From positions 8,291,529 through 8,355,528 of the forward strand of contig NC_052479.1 in assembly GCF_009730915.1 (NCBI RefSeq): DNA of 64,000 nucleotides, in the 5' to 3' direction. This stretch comes from Dioscorea cayenensis subsp. rotundata (Eukaryota > Streptophyta > Magnoliopsida > Dioscoreales > Dioscoreaceae). This document shows, piece after piece, positions 1-12,747 of this stretch; the stretch's first letter is position 1, and every line of letters starts with the position of its first letter. The notes beneath the pieces are model-generated. The model searched no databases, was not told the DNA's origin, and worked only from the letters and a program-made list of their open reading frames with translations. The position numbers and the translations under genes were made by a program.

Positions 1-839
1 AAAGCATACAAAACATTGTATTTCAACACCCTGGGGCACCTTGGACAGTTAGCCCGTCATGGATGAGTACTACAAGGAAGAAATAAATGAAAATCTCGAG
101 AAAGAGGACATGATTCTCCCCTTTCTACACAAGATGATCTTCCTTGGTGCCAACCCCACTTCTCTTGTACCTCCGAGTTCACCCATGATCTCTGTAGATG
201 GTGTTATGAAGAAAGATCTTCGATCTCATACAAGTCCTCCCAGTCGAGAAAAGAATCTCTGAATAAAAATGATCCTGAGACCCTAAAGCATTACGAGTAA
301 TATGGCACTTTTTAGGCTTGACACGGTCCATGCATGATCGTGCTATGACCGTGTCCTCAATGATGGTTCTAAGTGAAATGTACTTGGAATATTTAGAAGA
401 AGAGACACGATCATGTCATGCCGTGTCTAACACGTGCCTGCGATCATGCGAAGAGCTTCTAGATCATGTTGTCCTTGTTTCGAGAAGCGGCTTCATGCCG
501 AGATTTTCATGGGAGCATGCCCATGGTCTTCTGCGTGACAGTGTCAAAGCCTTGTGCATGATCTGTTTGAGTTCTTTTCTTGTTTTTACGCAGGTGCGTT
601 ATTCAAGAGGACAACGACCTTTCAGATGCGTTACCCATATCGAGTTTTGAACCTTAGCATAATCTTGATTCTTACGCTTAATTACTCCTCAAATTCACTC
701 CACTTTGTTTCGAGCCCTTGATTTCTGCACATGAAGAAAAAATACCAAGAATAGCAACTCAAATGGATAAAATCATGCTAAAAGACAAGTAAATGATTGT
801 AAAGAGGGTGAGTGAATACAATATGAAATGCACTCATCA
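1..839 (-). mobile_element. LTR of minus-strand Athila-like element I (cut by window edge)
   Basis: Read on the minus strand, an LTR begins at 839 with TGATGAGTGC, the TGAT start used by the other LTRs here, directly after a degenerate purine-rich stretch. The LTR body holds quasi-palindromic words built on CACGGTC / GACCGTG at about 318-360 and ATGATCGTG / CACGATCAT at about 400-455, the local version of the GC-rich blocks in the other LTRs. The other LTR end lies outside the window. Two short ORFs here (59-262 and 318-650, plus strand) resemble nothing recognisable and are read as chance. Confidence 0.55.
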
Positions 840-2190
840 AATACACCAACACTTGAATGTTTGCATGTCCTCAAGAGATCTCACGTCACTCAATTAAAGA
901 GGGGATGAGTGCATTACCTCTAATCTCAAGGGAATGGCACATCCTTAAGCAAAAAGGGAATAACTAGTTTTAGTTCAAACAATAATGCTTGATAAAGGAG
1001 AACACTTGTACTTTGAGGACCATACATGTGTACAAACCCAAAATGAGTGGCCCAAAGTCTCTAGGCTTCAACTTATCACTAATTAACTTTTTATTTCACT
1101 TAGAACAATAGGTAGTAGCTACATACACACCCTAGGGGTAGTCTTCTCTTATGGTAAGCCAGTCAAATATACACTTATAATGCCCAAAAATTCAAGCTGC
1201 TCAAGAGTAGCTTTCACTCCTCTAGGTAATAGCTCTTTCTACCATATTTTAAAAACTCAAAAATTTTTAAAAATTAGACTGGTAGGGCATCCCAAAAAAA
1301 TCCAACTTCTAGTTTTTAATTTTAGCTAAATTAATGCAATGTGGATTTTAGTGAAAGGTTTCCACCCTAAAGTAAGTCGCTCCAAAATTAGGGTAATGTG
1401 ATGAAGTCTTAGGTCATTAGACTAAAAGTGATTCTACAAGTTGCTCCAAATAAGTCCCTAACATGCTCAGTGTCCCTAAGTTTAATAATTTCATCATAGA
1501 TCGTAGTGTAGAAGGCACTCATCCATACAAAGCAATCATAGCGGTGTTGTTGCTCTCAATATGTTTTCCCACTCCAAGAAATTACACAATCCTTGAAAGT
1601 GAGTGGAGGACACAAGTAAGGCTCAAGAAATATTATAATATAAATTAAGAAACACTGAAAAGAATAACAACCATAGCAAAATGAAGATAAATAAACTAAA
1701 AATGTAGCAGGGAACTTCCTTGCTAGCCCGACAACAAGAGAAACAATAAAAGAAATACAAGTAAAAGTAAAGAAAGCTAAGTAAAGACCATGGTACGCTG
1801 TGACATGTGATTAAAACAGTGCACTCTTGGCCTCTAAATCGCTACCGTGGAGGTAGAATCATCCACGAGACTCCTCGGATCAGAAGTGTCGAGCCCCAAA
1901 TATGACAAATGGGTCACTATAGGGATAACCTCACATCTAAATGCTCAGCGATTGGGTGACACTCCTCTGCCGGGCACAGAATGTTGCCAAAGAACAAGTA
2001 TTATGGTATGGGGGCATGAGGTGGTGACGGGATCTCTGGCGTGAGGCGGTAGCAAGTGGTGGTGGGGTAGGTGCATCATCATCCTGTTGGGGTACATCCA
2101 AAGCGATTACTCAGTAGTGGACTACGGGATCATGTACTCAAACCTCTTAGCGATTTGAACCCGCTTCTGATATCCCCCATCGACTCCCTC
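840..2190 (-). mobile_element. 3' internal region of element I, with env-like C-terminal remnant
   Basis: On the minus strand this runs from a degenerate env-like tail (about 2190-1810) through AT-rich non-coding sequence to a degraded polypurine site at 840-858. The region about 1130-1250 carries the reiterated GAGCTACC / AAGCTACT module also seen before the 3' LTR in A, B and H. The env-like tail encodes DDSTST-type residues like those near the end of the env-like remnant at 20040-21030. Many stops; no intact ORF. The contig ends in a gap at 2191. Confidence 0.4.
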
Positions 2191-3190
2191 NNNNNNNNNN
2201 NNNNNNNNNNNNNNNNNNNNNNNNNNNNNNNNNNNNNNNNNNNNNNNNNNNNNNNNNNNNNNNNNNNNNNNNNNNNNNNNNNNNNNNNNNNNNNNNNNNN
2301 NNNNNNNNNNNNNNNNNNNNNNNNNNNNNNNNNNNNNNNNNNNNNNNNNNNNNNNNNNNNNNNNNNNNNNNNNNNNNNNNNNNNNNNNNNNNNNNNNNNN
2401 NNNNNNNNNNNNNNNNNNNNNNNNNNNNNNNNNNNNNNNNNNNNNNNNNNNNNNNNNNNNNNNNNNNNNNNNNNNNNNNNNNNNNNNNNNNNNNNNNNNN
2501 NNNNNNNNNNNNNNNNNNNNNNNNNNNNNNNNNNNNNNNNNNNNNNNNNNNNNNNNNNNNNNNNNNNNNNNNNNNNNNNNNNNNNNNNNNNNNNNNNNNN
2601 NNNNNNNNNNNNNNNNNNNNNNNNNNNNNNNNNNNNNNNNNNNNNNNNNNNNNNNNNNNNNNNNNNNNNNNNNNNNNNNNNNNNNNNNNNNNNNNNNNNN
2701 NNNNNNNNNNNNNNNNNNNNNNNNNNNNNNNNNNNNNNNNNNNNNNNNNNNNNNNNNNNNNNNNNNNNNNNNNNNNNNNNNNNNNNNNNNNNNNNNNNNN
2801 NNNNNNNNNNNNNNNNNNNNNNNNNNNNNNNNNNNNNNNNNNNNNNNNNNNNNNNNNNNNNNNNNNNNNNNNNNNNNNNNNNNNNNNNNNNNNNNNNNNN
2901 NNNNNNNNNNNNNNNNNNNNNNNNNNNNNNNNNNNNNNNNNNNNNNNNNNNNNNNNNNNNNNNNNNNNNNNNNNNNNNNNNNNNNNNNNNNNNNNNNNNN
3001 NNNNNNNNNNNNNNNNNNNNNNNNNNNNNNNNNNNNNNNNNNNNNNNNNNNNNNNNNNNNNNNNNNNNNNNNNNNNNNNNNNNNNNNNNNNNNNNNNNNN
3101 NNNNNNNNNNNNNNNNNNNNNNNNNNNNNNNNNNNNNNNNNNNNNNNNNNNNNNNNNNNNNNNNNNNNNNNNNNNNNNNNNNNNNNNNNN
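2191..3190. other. assembly gap, 1000 N
   Basis: A run of exactly 1000 N, a conventional placeholder. True size, and whether the two flanks are adjacent, are unknown. ORFs spanning it are artefacts. Confidence 0.99.
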
Positions 3191-6100
3191 CTTTGTTTTC
3201 TTGTAGTAATGTCTCCGATTTTCAGTCAAATCCCTAATCCTATGTAGAATGTCTACTATTTTTATTCAAACCCCTAATCCTATGTTTTATTTTGGAATGT
3301 CTCTCTATATTTTCAATCAAAACACTAATTCTATGAATGACTACGATTTTCCTAATCAAAATTATAATCTATGTTTTCTTAGAGTAATGTCTCAGTAAAG
3401 TCAAACCCTAATCCTATGTTTTCTTTTCAGAGTGCCTACAATATTTAAATCTCAACCATAATCCTATGTTTTCTTTTCGCATTACAAAACAAGCCAATGT
3501 TTTCAATTCAAAAACATAGGATTGAAAACCCTAATACTATGTTTTTTTGTAAGATAGTAGACGTTTTAAATGATAGTTTCAAATTGCTCTAACTTTTTTA
3601 AATCATAATCCCATAATCCTTTGTCCTATTAGAAATAAGTAACGATGAAAACCCTAATCTAAATGTTATTACAATGTCTAATTTTTAATCAAATCTTAAT
3701 CTTATGTTTTCTTTTGGGAATGTCTCTTATTTTTTAATCAAAACAATAATCCTATGTTTTCTTTTCATAATGCCTCATATTTTTCAAAACCCAAATCCTA
3801 TGTTTTTTTCTGAATGTCTACTATTTTTGAATTAGAACCCTAAAACTATGTTTTCTTTTGGAAATGCCCCATATTTTCGGTTTTAAATCAAGACACTACT
3901 TCTGTATTTTTCTTTTGAAGAATTCTCTCTCTATAAATCAAAACTCTAATCTTATATTTTCTCTTGCGATTGCCTACTATTTTTGAATCAAAACCCTAAT
4001 CTTTGTTTTCAAAATATTTCATATTTTTTAATCGTAATTCAAATTTTTAATTATTTTTGCAAAAGCCTCCTATTGTTTAGTGAAAATCCTAATCTTAGGT
4101 TTCTTTTGGTGAGTGTCTCTTTTTTGAATACAAAAACAATAATCTTTTTACTTTCTTTTTCCCTATGTCCACTATCGTTTGTTTTTGGAATATACTGTTA
4201 TTTTTATATCAACACCATAATAGCAATGTCATCTATTTTTATTCAAAACCTTAATCCTATTTTTACTTTTTAGAAATGTCTCCTTATAATCAAAACCATA
4301 AACTTTTTGTTTCCTTTTGGGAATGCCTACTATTTTTCAATCAGAATCCTAATCCTATGTTTTCTTTTACAAATGTTTTTGAAAAATTATGAGACATTAT
4401 GAAACGATTTGAAATGTCTCATATATTTTAAAAAATGGAGACATTTCAAAAAAGATCTAACCCTATCCTTTAATAAGAAAACCTAAATACTATGTTTTTC
4501 TTTTTTGAAATGTCTCATTTTTAATCAAAATCCTAATCCTCTTTTGGTAATGCATCCTATTTTTAAATCAAAACAGTCATTCTATTTTTTCTTTTTTAAT
4601 GTCTCCTATTTTTCAATCAAAATACTAATTCTATGTTTTCTTTTCGGAATGTCTCCTCTTTTTAATCAAAACCCTAATCCTTCGTTTTCTTATGAAAATC
4701 TTTGTTATTTTTCAATCAAAACCCTAATCCTATATTTTCTTTTGGAAATGTCCCCTGTTTTTTGTTTAAATCAAAACCCTAATCCTATGTTTTGTTATAG
4801 TAATGTCCCCTATTTTTCAATCAAACCATTAATCCTGAATTTTCTTTTCTAAATATTTGCTATTTTTATTCAAATCCCTAATGCTATATTTTTTTTTCGG
4901 AATACCTACTATATTTTATTCAAAACATTAATATTATGTTTTCATTTTAGAATGTCTTCTATTTTGGAAACAAAACCCAAATCCCATGTTTTCATTTCTT
5001 AATGTCTCCCTATTTATATGTTTTTAATAAAAAAACTCTAATTCTATGTAGAATGCCTACTATATTTTGAATCAAAAAAATAGTATATTTGAATAAAAGA
5101 TGTCCCTTATTTTTGGGTTTGATTAAAAACTAAAAAAACAAGGGGACATTTCAAAAAACAAAAAGATAGGATTAGGGGTTTCTAATCAAAAAAATAGAAA
5201 TGGCTCCAATTTGACTTATGGTTTTGATTAAAAAATATTAGGCATTATGAAAAGTGAACATAACATTTATCGATAAATAGGGAGACATTAAGAAAACATT
5301 CAATTATTTCGGAATGAAATATAGGACACATTAATATAAGAAAACATAGGCAATGGTTTAGATTCAAAACTAATAAATAAGAAACATTCCAAAAAGAAAA
5401 AATAAGAGGCATTATGAAAAGAAAAAATAGGAGGCATTTCATAATGTCTCATTTTCTTGAATCAAAACCGTGATCCTATCTTTTGTTTTGGGAGTTTCAG
5501 CTAATTTTTTAGCAAAACGCTAATCTAATGTTTTATTTTCGGAACATCTCATATTTTCATTCAAAACATTAATCTTATGCATTTTCTTTTCGGAATGGCT
5601 CCACTTTTTCAATCAAAACCTTAAGCCTATATTTTTTTTTTCAGAATGTCTCCTATCTTTTAATCAAAACCCTAATCCTATGTTTTCTTTTCGGAACATG
5701 TTCTATTTTTCATTTTTATATCAACACCCTATTGTTTTTTTTCTTTTCTAAAAATCTCATATTCTTGAATCAACATAATAAATGATTTAATTTGTAAATG
5801 TCTACTATTTTTGAATCAAAAATCTAATCTTATGCTTTCCTATTAATGTCACCTATTTTTCTATCAAAACCTTAATCTTATGTTTTCTTTTGTATATGTC
5901 TGCTATATTTTAATCAAAACAATAATCGTATGTTTTCTTTCCGTAATGTCTCATATAGTTTTTTAATCAAAAACCTAATCATAAATTGTTTTTTGAATTC
6001 CTCCTATTTTTTAATCAAAACTCAAATCGTATGTTTTCTTTTCTGAATGGTTTGTATTTTTTAATAAAACCCCTGAACTTATGTTTCTTTTGAGAATGTC

Positions 6101-8628
6101 TACTATTTTTGAATCAAAACCATAATTGTATGTTTTCTTTTCGTAATGACTCATATTTTTTAATCAAAATACTAATCCTATGTTTTTTTGGAATGCCTCC
6201 TATATTTTTATGAAAAACATAAATTTATGTTTTTTTTAATGTATACTATTTTTGAATCAAAACAATAACCCTATGTTTTCTTTTCCAAATGTCTCATATT
6301 TTTCAATAAAAACATTATACACATGTTTTCCTTTCGGGATGTCTACTATTTCTGAGTCAAAACCCTAATCCTATATTTTCTTATAGTAATGTCTCCTATT
6401 TTTCTTTCATAACACTAATCCTATGTCTTCTTTTACTAATGTCAACTATTTTTCAATCAAAACTCTAATCCTATGTTTTCTTTTCGGAATGCCTGCTATA
6501 TAAGAATCAAAATACTAACCCTATGTTTTCATTCTAGAATGTCTCCTATCTTTCAATCAAAACCCTAATCCAATATTTTCTTTTTGAAATGTCTCCTATC
6601 TGTCATTAAAAACCCAAATCCTATATTTTCTTTTCTTAATCTTTCCTATTTATCAGTTTTGAATGAAAACCCTAACATTTGTTTTCTTAGAGGAATGTCT
6701 CCTATTTTTCAATAAAAAACTTAATCTTTTCTTTTCCTTTTGAAATGTCTGCTAATTTTTAATAAAAACTCTAATCCTAAGTTTTCTTTTCGTAATGTGT
6801 CCTAGTTTTCAGTTTTGAATCAAAATCCTAATCCTTTCTTTTTTTTGGAATGTCTCATTTTTTTGATCAACTATGTATTATTTTCAAAAAGACTGGATTA
6901 GGGTTTTGATTCCAAACCCTATTTTTGATAGTAGACATTACTACAAGAAAACATGTTTGAATCAAACCCCTAATCCTATGTTGTTTTTCGGAACGCTTAC
7001 CATATTTGAATCAAAACTCTAATCCTATATTTTCTTTTTTTAGAATGTCTCCTATTTTTCAATAAAAACCCTAATCCTATGTTTTTATTTTCGGAATGCC
7101 TACTATATTTGAATCAAAGCCCTATTTTTAAGTTTTTGAATTAAAAACCCTAATTATATGTTTTTCTTTTCGTAATGTTTCATATTTTTTTAATCAAAAA
7201 TCCGAAAACTATGCTTTCTTTTTGCAAGGCTTCTTATTTTTTTCGAGTTTTTGAATCAAAACCCTAATCTTATGTTTTCTTTTCAAAATGTTGCATATTT
7301 TTCAATCAAAACCATAATAGTTGTTTTATTTTCGAATGCCTCGTATTTTTTTCAATTGAAACGGTAATCGTATGTTTTCTTTTCGGAATTCCTACTATAT
7401 TTAAATCAAAACACTAATCTTATGTTTTGTTTTCATCATATCTCCTATCTATCAATCAAAACCTTAATCTTATGTTTTCTTTTTGGAATAAGTCCTATTT
7501 TACGGTTTTGAATCAAAACCCTAATCCTTTCTTTCCTTTTTGGAATGTCTACTATTTATTAATCAAAAGCTTAATCCTATGGTTTCTTATAGTAATGTCT
7601 ACTATGTTTAAAAAACAGGAAAAATTACTATAGGAAAACATTGTATTCAGGGTATTGTTTGAAAAAAAACCATTGGATTTAGTAATGTCTCATATTTTTC
7701 AATCAAACCCTAATCCTATGTTTTCTTTTGGGAATGCCTGCTATTTCTTAATCAAAACCCTAATCTTATGTTTTTCTTTAGAAATGTCCCCTATTTTTCA
7801 ATCAAAACATAATACATTCTTGTTCAAGTCGGGTGAATTTCTTTAGGGTGCGATCATACCAACACTGAAGCACTGTATCTCATCAGAACTTTAAAGTTAA
7901 ATGAACTTTGGTGAGAGTAGTACTAAGGTTGCTGATGTCCTCCGAAGTCCTCATGTTGCACCCCTCCCCCTTTTCTTCCTACATGGTTTATTTTTATGAT
8001 TTAATTAATTAAAAAATAAGAATAATAATAATAAAATGAAAGACAAAACTATATTTTTAATCAAAACCCTAATCATAAGTTTTTTTAGAGTAATGTCTCC
8101 TATCTTTTGTTTGGAGAATCTCTGCTAATTTTTAATAAAAACAATAATCCTATGTTTTCTATTCATAATGACTCCTATTTCTAATAAAACACCTAATCCA
8201 ATATTTTCTTTTCGGAATGCCTCTTATTTTCGAATCAAAATTCTAATCTTGTGTTTTCTTTTGGGATGCCAGCTATTTTTGAATGTATGCTATTGTTGAA
8301 TCAAAACCCTATTCCTATATTACCTTTTCGCAGTGTCTCCTATCTTTCAATCAAAACCCAAATCATATGTTTTTTTACTTTTTTTGTAGTGTGTCCTATT
8401 TTTTTAATCATAACACTAATACTATGTTTTTTTTAAATGTGTTTTATTTTTCAGCTTTGAATGAAAACACTAATCCGCTGTTCTCTTTTCGGAATATCTC
8501 ATTTTTTTTAATCAAAACCCTAATAGTATCTTTTGTTTTGGGAATGTCTGCTAACTTTTTATCAATATGCAAATCTGATGTTTTCCTTTCAGAATGCCTC
8601 ATATTTTTCAATGAAAACTGTCACGCCC
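3191..8628 (+). repeat. degenerate tandem array of about 50-bp units
   Basis: About 5.4 kb of head-to-tail units with a period near 50 bp, roughly 100 copies. Each unit reads approximately AATCAAAACCCTAATCC, then TATGTTTTCTTTTCGGAATG, then TCTCCTATTTTTC. Units differ by many substitutions and small indels, so the array is old and not homogenised. Orientation flips at about 5120-5440, where the reverse complement (GGATTAGGGTTT, GGAGACATT) is read, with shorter flips near 4375-4460, 6885-6950 and 7610-7650. The array is interrupted by a 5S rRNA pseudogene and AT-rich flank at about 7815-8045. The numerous Phe/Ile/Asn-rich ORFs here are translations of the repeat, not genes. The left end is at the gap. 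Confidence 0.9.
7846..7964 (+). pseudogene. 5S rRNA pseudogene, full length
   Basis: This 119-nt stretch aligns end to end, without gaps, to plant 5S rRNA. Conserved runs include the 5' end GGGTGCGATCATACCA, then CATCAGAACT, GAGAGTAGTACTA, AAGTCCTC and the 3' end TGTTGCACCCC. The internal RNA polymerase III promoter is damaged: the A-box region reads GTTAAATGAACTTTGG and the intermediate element AGGTTG instead of the usual GGATGG. Many differences are C-to-T or G-to-A, as expected from decay of methylated DNA. A TTTT terminator-like run follows at 7971. It stands alone within the tandem array rather than in a 5S rDNA cluster. A 5S-derived SINE is less likely because the match stops cleanly at both gene ends. 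Confidence 0.85.
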
Positions 8629-8899
8629 CGTTCCGCGGGTCGCACATATGACATACTGCCATGACAACCCAGGGGAGGTCAAACACCTACTTCAACCCTA
8701 GATCACCATAAGGCTAACCTTTTCCTTGCACAATACCACTATAATCACAAGGAACAACTTAACAATAATTACTCACAACAATCATCTTACCCATATTCAA
8801 CGGATTGACACCAAGGTAATAAGTATATATAACCACACTAAAATAAAGGTAGCAACAACAACAATGGCAACCACAACAAGTCCAAAAACACAGAGTATG
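8629..8899 (-). mobile_element. LTR 3'-end fragment, chromovirus-like
   Basis: The minus strand ends in GGGGCGTGACA, a terminus typical of Tekay/Del chromovirus LTRs. About 55 bp next to it matches, in the opposite orientation, the LTR end at 26266-26316: both share a GGTTGTCATGG...TATGTCAT core. Plus-strand positions 8629-8635 read TGTCACG. The fragment is cut on the right by the LTR starting at 8900, and the tandem array abuts it on the left. Confidence 0.6.
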
Positions 8900-10743
8900 T
8901 GATAAGTACTTATGTATTAAGAATGTAAAGTATTATTTCCTTATAATGAGCATTACTTTCATCAGGTTTAAGCACTGATACATGTGTACTTGTGTTCTTT
9001 TGTGCATGTATGATTGTGAAGCTAAGTACTAAGAAAAGAAGCCAAAAGTAGATCATGAATGCACTATTTGGTGGAATCTTGGAAGGAACAAATGTGAAGA
9101 CACAAGTGGGGCTCTAAGATACGTGAATGTGTGCCAACCTCTATTTATTCAAGTCATTACAATGAGTTGGAGGGGCACGAAGGCAGTTACATTTGTGTAT
9201 CCTGACTTGTGCATTGATAACAAGATCTTGCGCATCCTGACTTGTGCATTGATAATAAGATCTTACTAATGAGGCCTTTGATTAAAGAAGAGTTGCGATC
9301 TATGGCATAAATGTGTGCCCATTTATGTTGCCTCGATGAAAAGTGTGGAATTGGGATTGTTTTAGTGGAGTACTATTATAGCTCACTGTAGCAAATCAAT
9401 GTAGCAGTTACTGTTTACAGCCGCCCAAAAATCAGGTTTCCAGAGAATCCTCCGGTCGTGTGGAAATTCCCCAGGACCGTGTGGAGAATCCACAGGGGTG
9501 TGTGGATGCCCGATTCCAACCCTATTTAAGTCGTGATTCAGCCCGATTTTTGGGGATCCTTTTCACTCTTCTCTCTAACTTTTCTCTATCTTTTTGGAGG
9601 CCGTCAGCTAGTGTTTTGAGAGGCTTTTTGCAAGCCTTTGGAGTGGTTCTATGGATTTGACACCGCACTCCGCTTGGAAGAAGGTTTTTGGGGGAGCTTT
9701 CATTGGCATCGATTCGATGAGGTGTGACCTAGGCCGGACAAGGGGAACTTTGGAGAAGATGAGGCTACTCCATAAGACCATCAACATGAATACTGAGGGG
9801 TTTTTCCAATGGATCACATGTTTTTTACTTTCGATTTCATTATTGATTGTATCTTGCTCCTTGGAGAGCTAAACCCCCTAGTGGGTACTTGGATTTTGTA
9901 AACCCTAGGATGTTATTGTTTCTTTAACCTTTTATTATGTTTTCCTTAATTGATGTTTTAATTGAGTTTCAATATTGAATGCTTGTTAAATGATTTCTCC
10001 CTTAGATGACACTAGGGTTATGAGTTCATCTTGGTAACCTTTGTGGATGGGTGAGATGCCACGAGGGTTAGACAAAGCTAGATTGGAGAGGGTTGAGAGG
10101 GTGAGTGGAGAGGTAGTGGCGTGTCCCCTTTCCCCTCCAGTGTGATTTATCCTACCTCCAATTCCTAGAGTTCTTTGCAATTACAATAGAGTGAAGAACT
10201 AAAGGATGAACTCCACTGGGCTTAGTTGCACGAGCAACAGAGTGAAGCGTTGAAGTGACTTTAGTTTCTGGTGCTTAATTGTGACTAGGGGTATTTCGCC
10301 TGGACCAAAGGGTTAGATCTACACATAGAAATAGGGTTTATCACTTGGAATCCCTAGAACTCCTTGCAACTTTACACAGTGTGAGGTGTTGAGACTCAGC
10401 GATTTCTCCACCGGGACATAGTTTAGAGTTAATCACGGTTGACCTTAGGTTTGGGACCATGTGCTTTTGGATTTCCATGACTCATTAAGTATTAGTTAGG
10501 AAGTATAATAGTAGGTCTTGCACTTGAAACATTAGTCCTAGGGGGAGCATTGTCCGAGTACCCCACTTCTATCGATTGCCTTTCCTCTCATTTACTTGTG
10601 CCTCTCATTCTTGTTTCTTTTATTTCTGTTTGCATCACATCTTATCAGCATAATCCTTATTTATCTTCACTTGGTTAAGTAGCAATTTTGTTACTTTTAT
10701 GCCCTACTCTCTGTGGATACGATACCCCATTCTATTGGGATTT
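8900..10743 (+). repeat. older Athila-family LTR, 3' end replaced by element A
   Basis: Begins TGATAAGTACTTATG and runs parallel to the LTR of A: AATGAGCATTAC near the start, a palindromic CGTGTGGAAATTCC block at about 9455-9520, a TATA-like CTATTTAAG near 9521, the GAGAGCTAAACCCCCTAGTGG stretch, and GTGGATACGATACCCCATTC near the end. The final 50 or so bases found in A and B (ending TTGTCA) are missing, and LTR A starts there at 10744. The simplest reading is that A inserted into this LTR. Short ORFs within it are chance. Confidence 0.7.
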
Positions 10744-12599
10744 TGATAAATGCTTGTGTGATAAGAATGCGAAGCGTTCTTTCCTTATGATGAGCATTAC
10801 TTTTGTCAAGTTTTAGCGCTAATACGTGTGTATTTGTGTACTTTTATGCAGGTTGAGTTGTGAGGCCGAGTATTTGTGAAAGAAGCCATTGTAGATCGTT
10901 TTACGCATTATTTGGAGGAGATCTTGAGAAGGCTCAAACGTGGAGACATGAGTCAAGTTTAGAATGCTAGAAAGTATGCCAACCTCCTTGTATTCGAGCT
11001 AAGGCAATGATTCGAAGGGGCACGAAGGCAGTTACATCCTAGTATTCTGGCTTGTGCATATTTAGCAAGATCTCCACCAACGTGACCGTTTATTGAATAA
11101 CCAAGGTGATTTACGATGTGAACGTGTGCCCGTTTACGTTACCTCGATGGAAGCATGGATTCGGGAGTATCTTGGGCCGTTGCTGTAGCAGGGATACTGT
11201 AGCGAATCACTGTAGAAGGTATTGTTCACAGCAGCCGAAGAAAGAGCAAAAAAGAGGAGCCACACGGGCGTGTTGAAATTCCACACACCCGTGCATTAAT
11301 TCCACAGGCCCGTGTGGAATATCCACAGGGGCGTGTGGAATCCCGATTCCAGCCCTATTTAAGGCCGATTTCAGCCTCGATTTCAATATTCTTTTGTACA
11401 TCTTTTACAAACTTGAGAGAGGGCTGCGGCTAGGGTTTTGAGAGGTATTGGCTAGGGATTTGGAGAGGTTCTACGGCTCTGACATCGTCATCTCTTTGGA
11501 AGAAGGTTTTTAAGGTAGCCTCCGTTGGATTGATTTGGCGAGGCGTATCTTATATCGGACAAGGGGATCTTGTGACGAGTAGAGGACTCTCCACAAGACC
11601 ATCGCCACGACTATCAAGGGGGTTTTTCCTATGGATTGTTCTCTTTTACATTTGATTTCATTATTGTTTGTATTGTGCTTCATGGAGAGCTAAACCCCTA
11701 GTGGGTACTTGGGTATTTGTGAACCATAGGATGTATTAGTTTCATTGAATCTCTTTATTATGCTTTCAATTAATTGATGTTATTGTGAGTTCCAATCTTG
11801 AATGTTTGATTGTTTGAATACTCCCTTAGAGTGACACTAAGGTTGAGAGTTCATGTGGTAACCCTTGTGAGTGAGTGACACACCACGAGGGTTAGACAAA
11901 GCTTGATTGGAGAGGGTTGAGAGGTACAGGAGCGTCCCCTTTCCCCTCCGGTGTGATAGATTCTACCTCCTTTCCTCGAGTTCTTTGCGGCCATAATAGA
12001 GCGAATGAGCTAAGGGATGACCCTCCGCTGGGGCTTAGTTGCGAGTGCAATGGAGTGAAGCGTTGAGGTGATTTTAGCATCTAGGGCTTAATTGTGGTTA
12101 GGGATCTTTCTTCTGGACCAATGGGTTAGGTCTACAATTAGGAAGAGTTTTATCACTTGGAATCCCCAGAGCTTAATGCAATCCTTCTTACGAGTGCGAG
12201 GTTGAGAGGTTGTTCAACCTCTCCTCCTGGACATGTAGAGGATTAGGCTTGGTTAACCCTAGATTCAGTGCCATTCATTAAAGGATATCCCTGACTCACC
12301 ATTGCATTAGTTAGAAATCATAATAGAGAGTTCTTGCACTTGAAATGATTTTCCTAGGCGGATCAATACCCGGGTACCCCATCTTTATCGATTGCCTTAC
12401 CTTCTCCTTTTCTTTTGTTCTCTTTCGGGTTGTTTTACTTTTGAGAATTAAATCTTGTCATACATATCACTATCCAACTTTCATATAGTTAAGAAGCAAA
12501 TTAAGTATTTTTACTCCCTTTTTCCCTGTGGATACGATACCCCACTCACCTGGGACTTATTACTTTGACAACTCCGTGTACTTGCGGGTAGCATTGTCA
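10744..12599 (+). repeat. 5' LTR of element A
   Basis: 1856 bp from TGATAAATGC to GCATTGTCA. A palindromic block of three to four copies of the ACACGGGCGTGT type occupies about 11258-11342, followed by the TATA-like CTATTTAAG near 11355. The same layout is seen in LTR B (26886) and, inverted, LTR E (52750). The end is fixed by the primer site that follows within 7 bp. Confidence 0.85.
11258..11364 (+). promoter_or_regulatory. LTR A promoter: palindrome block plus TATA-like box
   Basis: Quasi-palindromes of the form CACACGGGCGTGT / CACACACCCGTG / CAGGCCCGTGTGG / CAGGGGCGTGTGG precede CCCTATTTAAGG. In this lineage U3 promoters sit in this part of the LTR. The TATA box and its spacing are seen; transcription itself is inferred. 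Confidence 0.55.
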
Positions 12600-12605
12600 A
12601 GTTTT

Positions 12606-12623
12606 TGGCGGCGTTGCCGAGGA
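12606..12623 (+). other. primer binding site of element A (tRNA-Asp type)
   Basis: TGGCGGCGTTGCCGAGGA lies 6 bp after the LTR end and matches the Athila tRNA-Asp primer site at 16 of 18 bases, compared with the perfect copy in element F (48147-48164). Confidence 0.85.
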
Positions 12624-12747
12624 AAAGGCGTTTAGAGATACTTTCCACTTTTGTTTTCTTAACTATTCATTTATCCATTCTATTTCACATTTTCTTTTCT
12701 ATCATCATTCTGATTTGTTCTCTTTCCTTTGTAGCAGCTTTAGTTTG

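Noticed and set aside
2071-3237. Long ORFs across the three N-runs (also around 37031-38245 and 54803-55989)
   Set aside because: They consist mainly of undetermined bases and have no real coding evidence.
3191-8628. CCCTAA-like telomeric repeat
   Set aside because: The unit holds AACCCTAATCC once per about 50 bp and never the tandem CCCTAAA of plant telomeres.
3983-8651. Phe/Ile/Asn-rich ORFs resembling membrane proteins
   Set aside because: They are translations of the 50-bp array unit, and the hydrophobic look comes from its T-rich composition.
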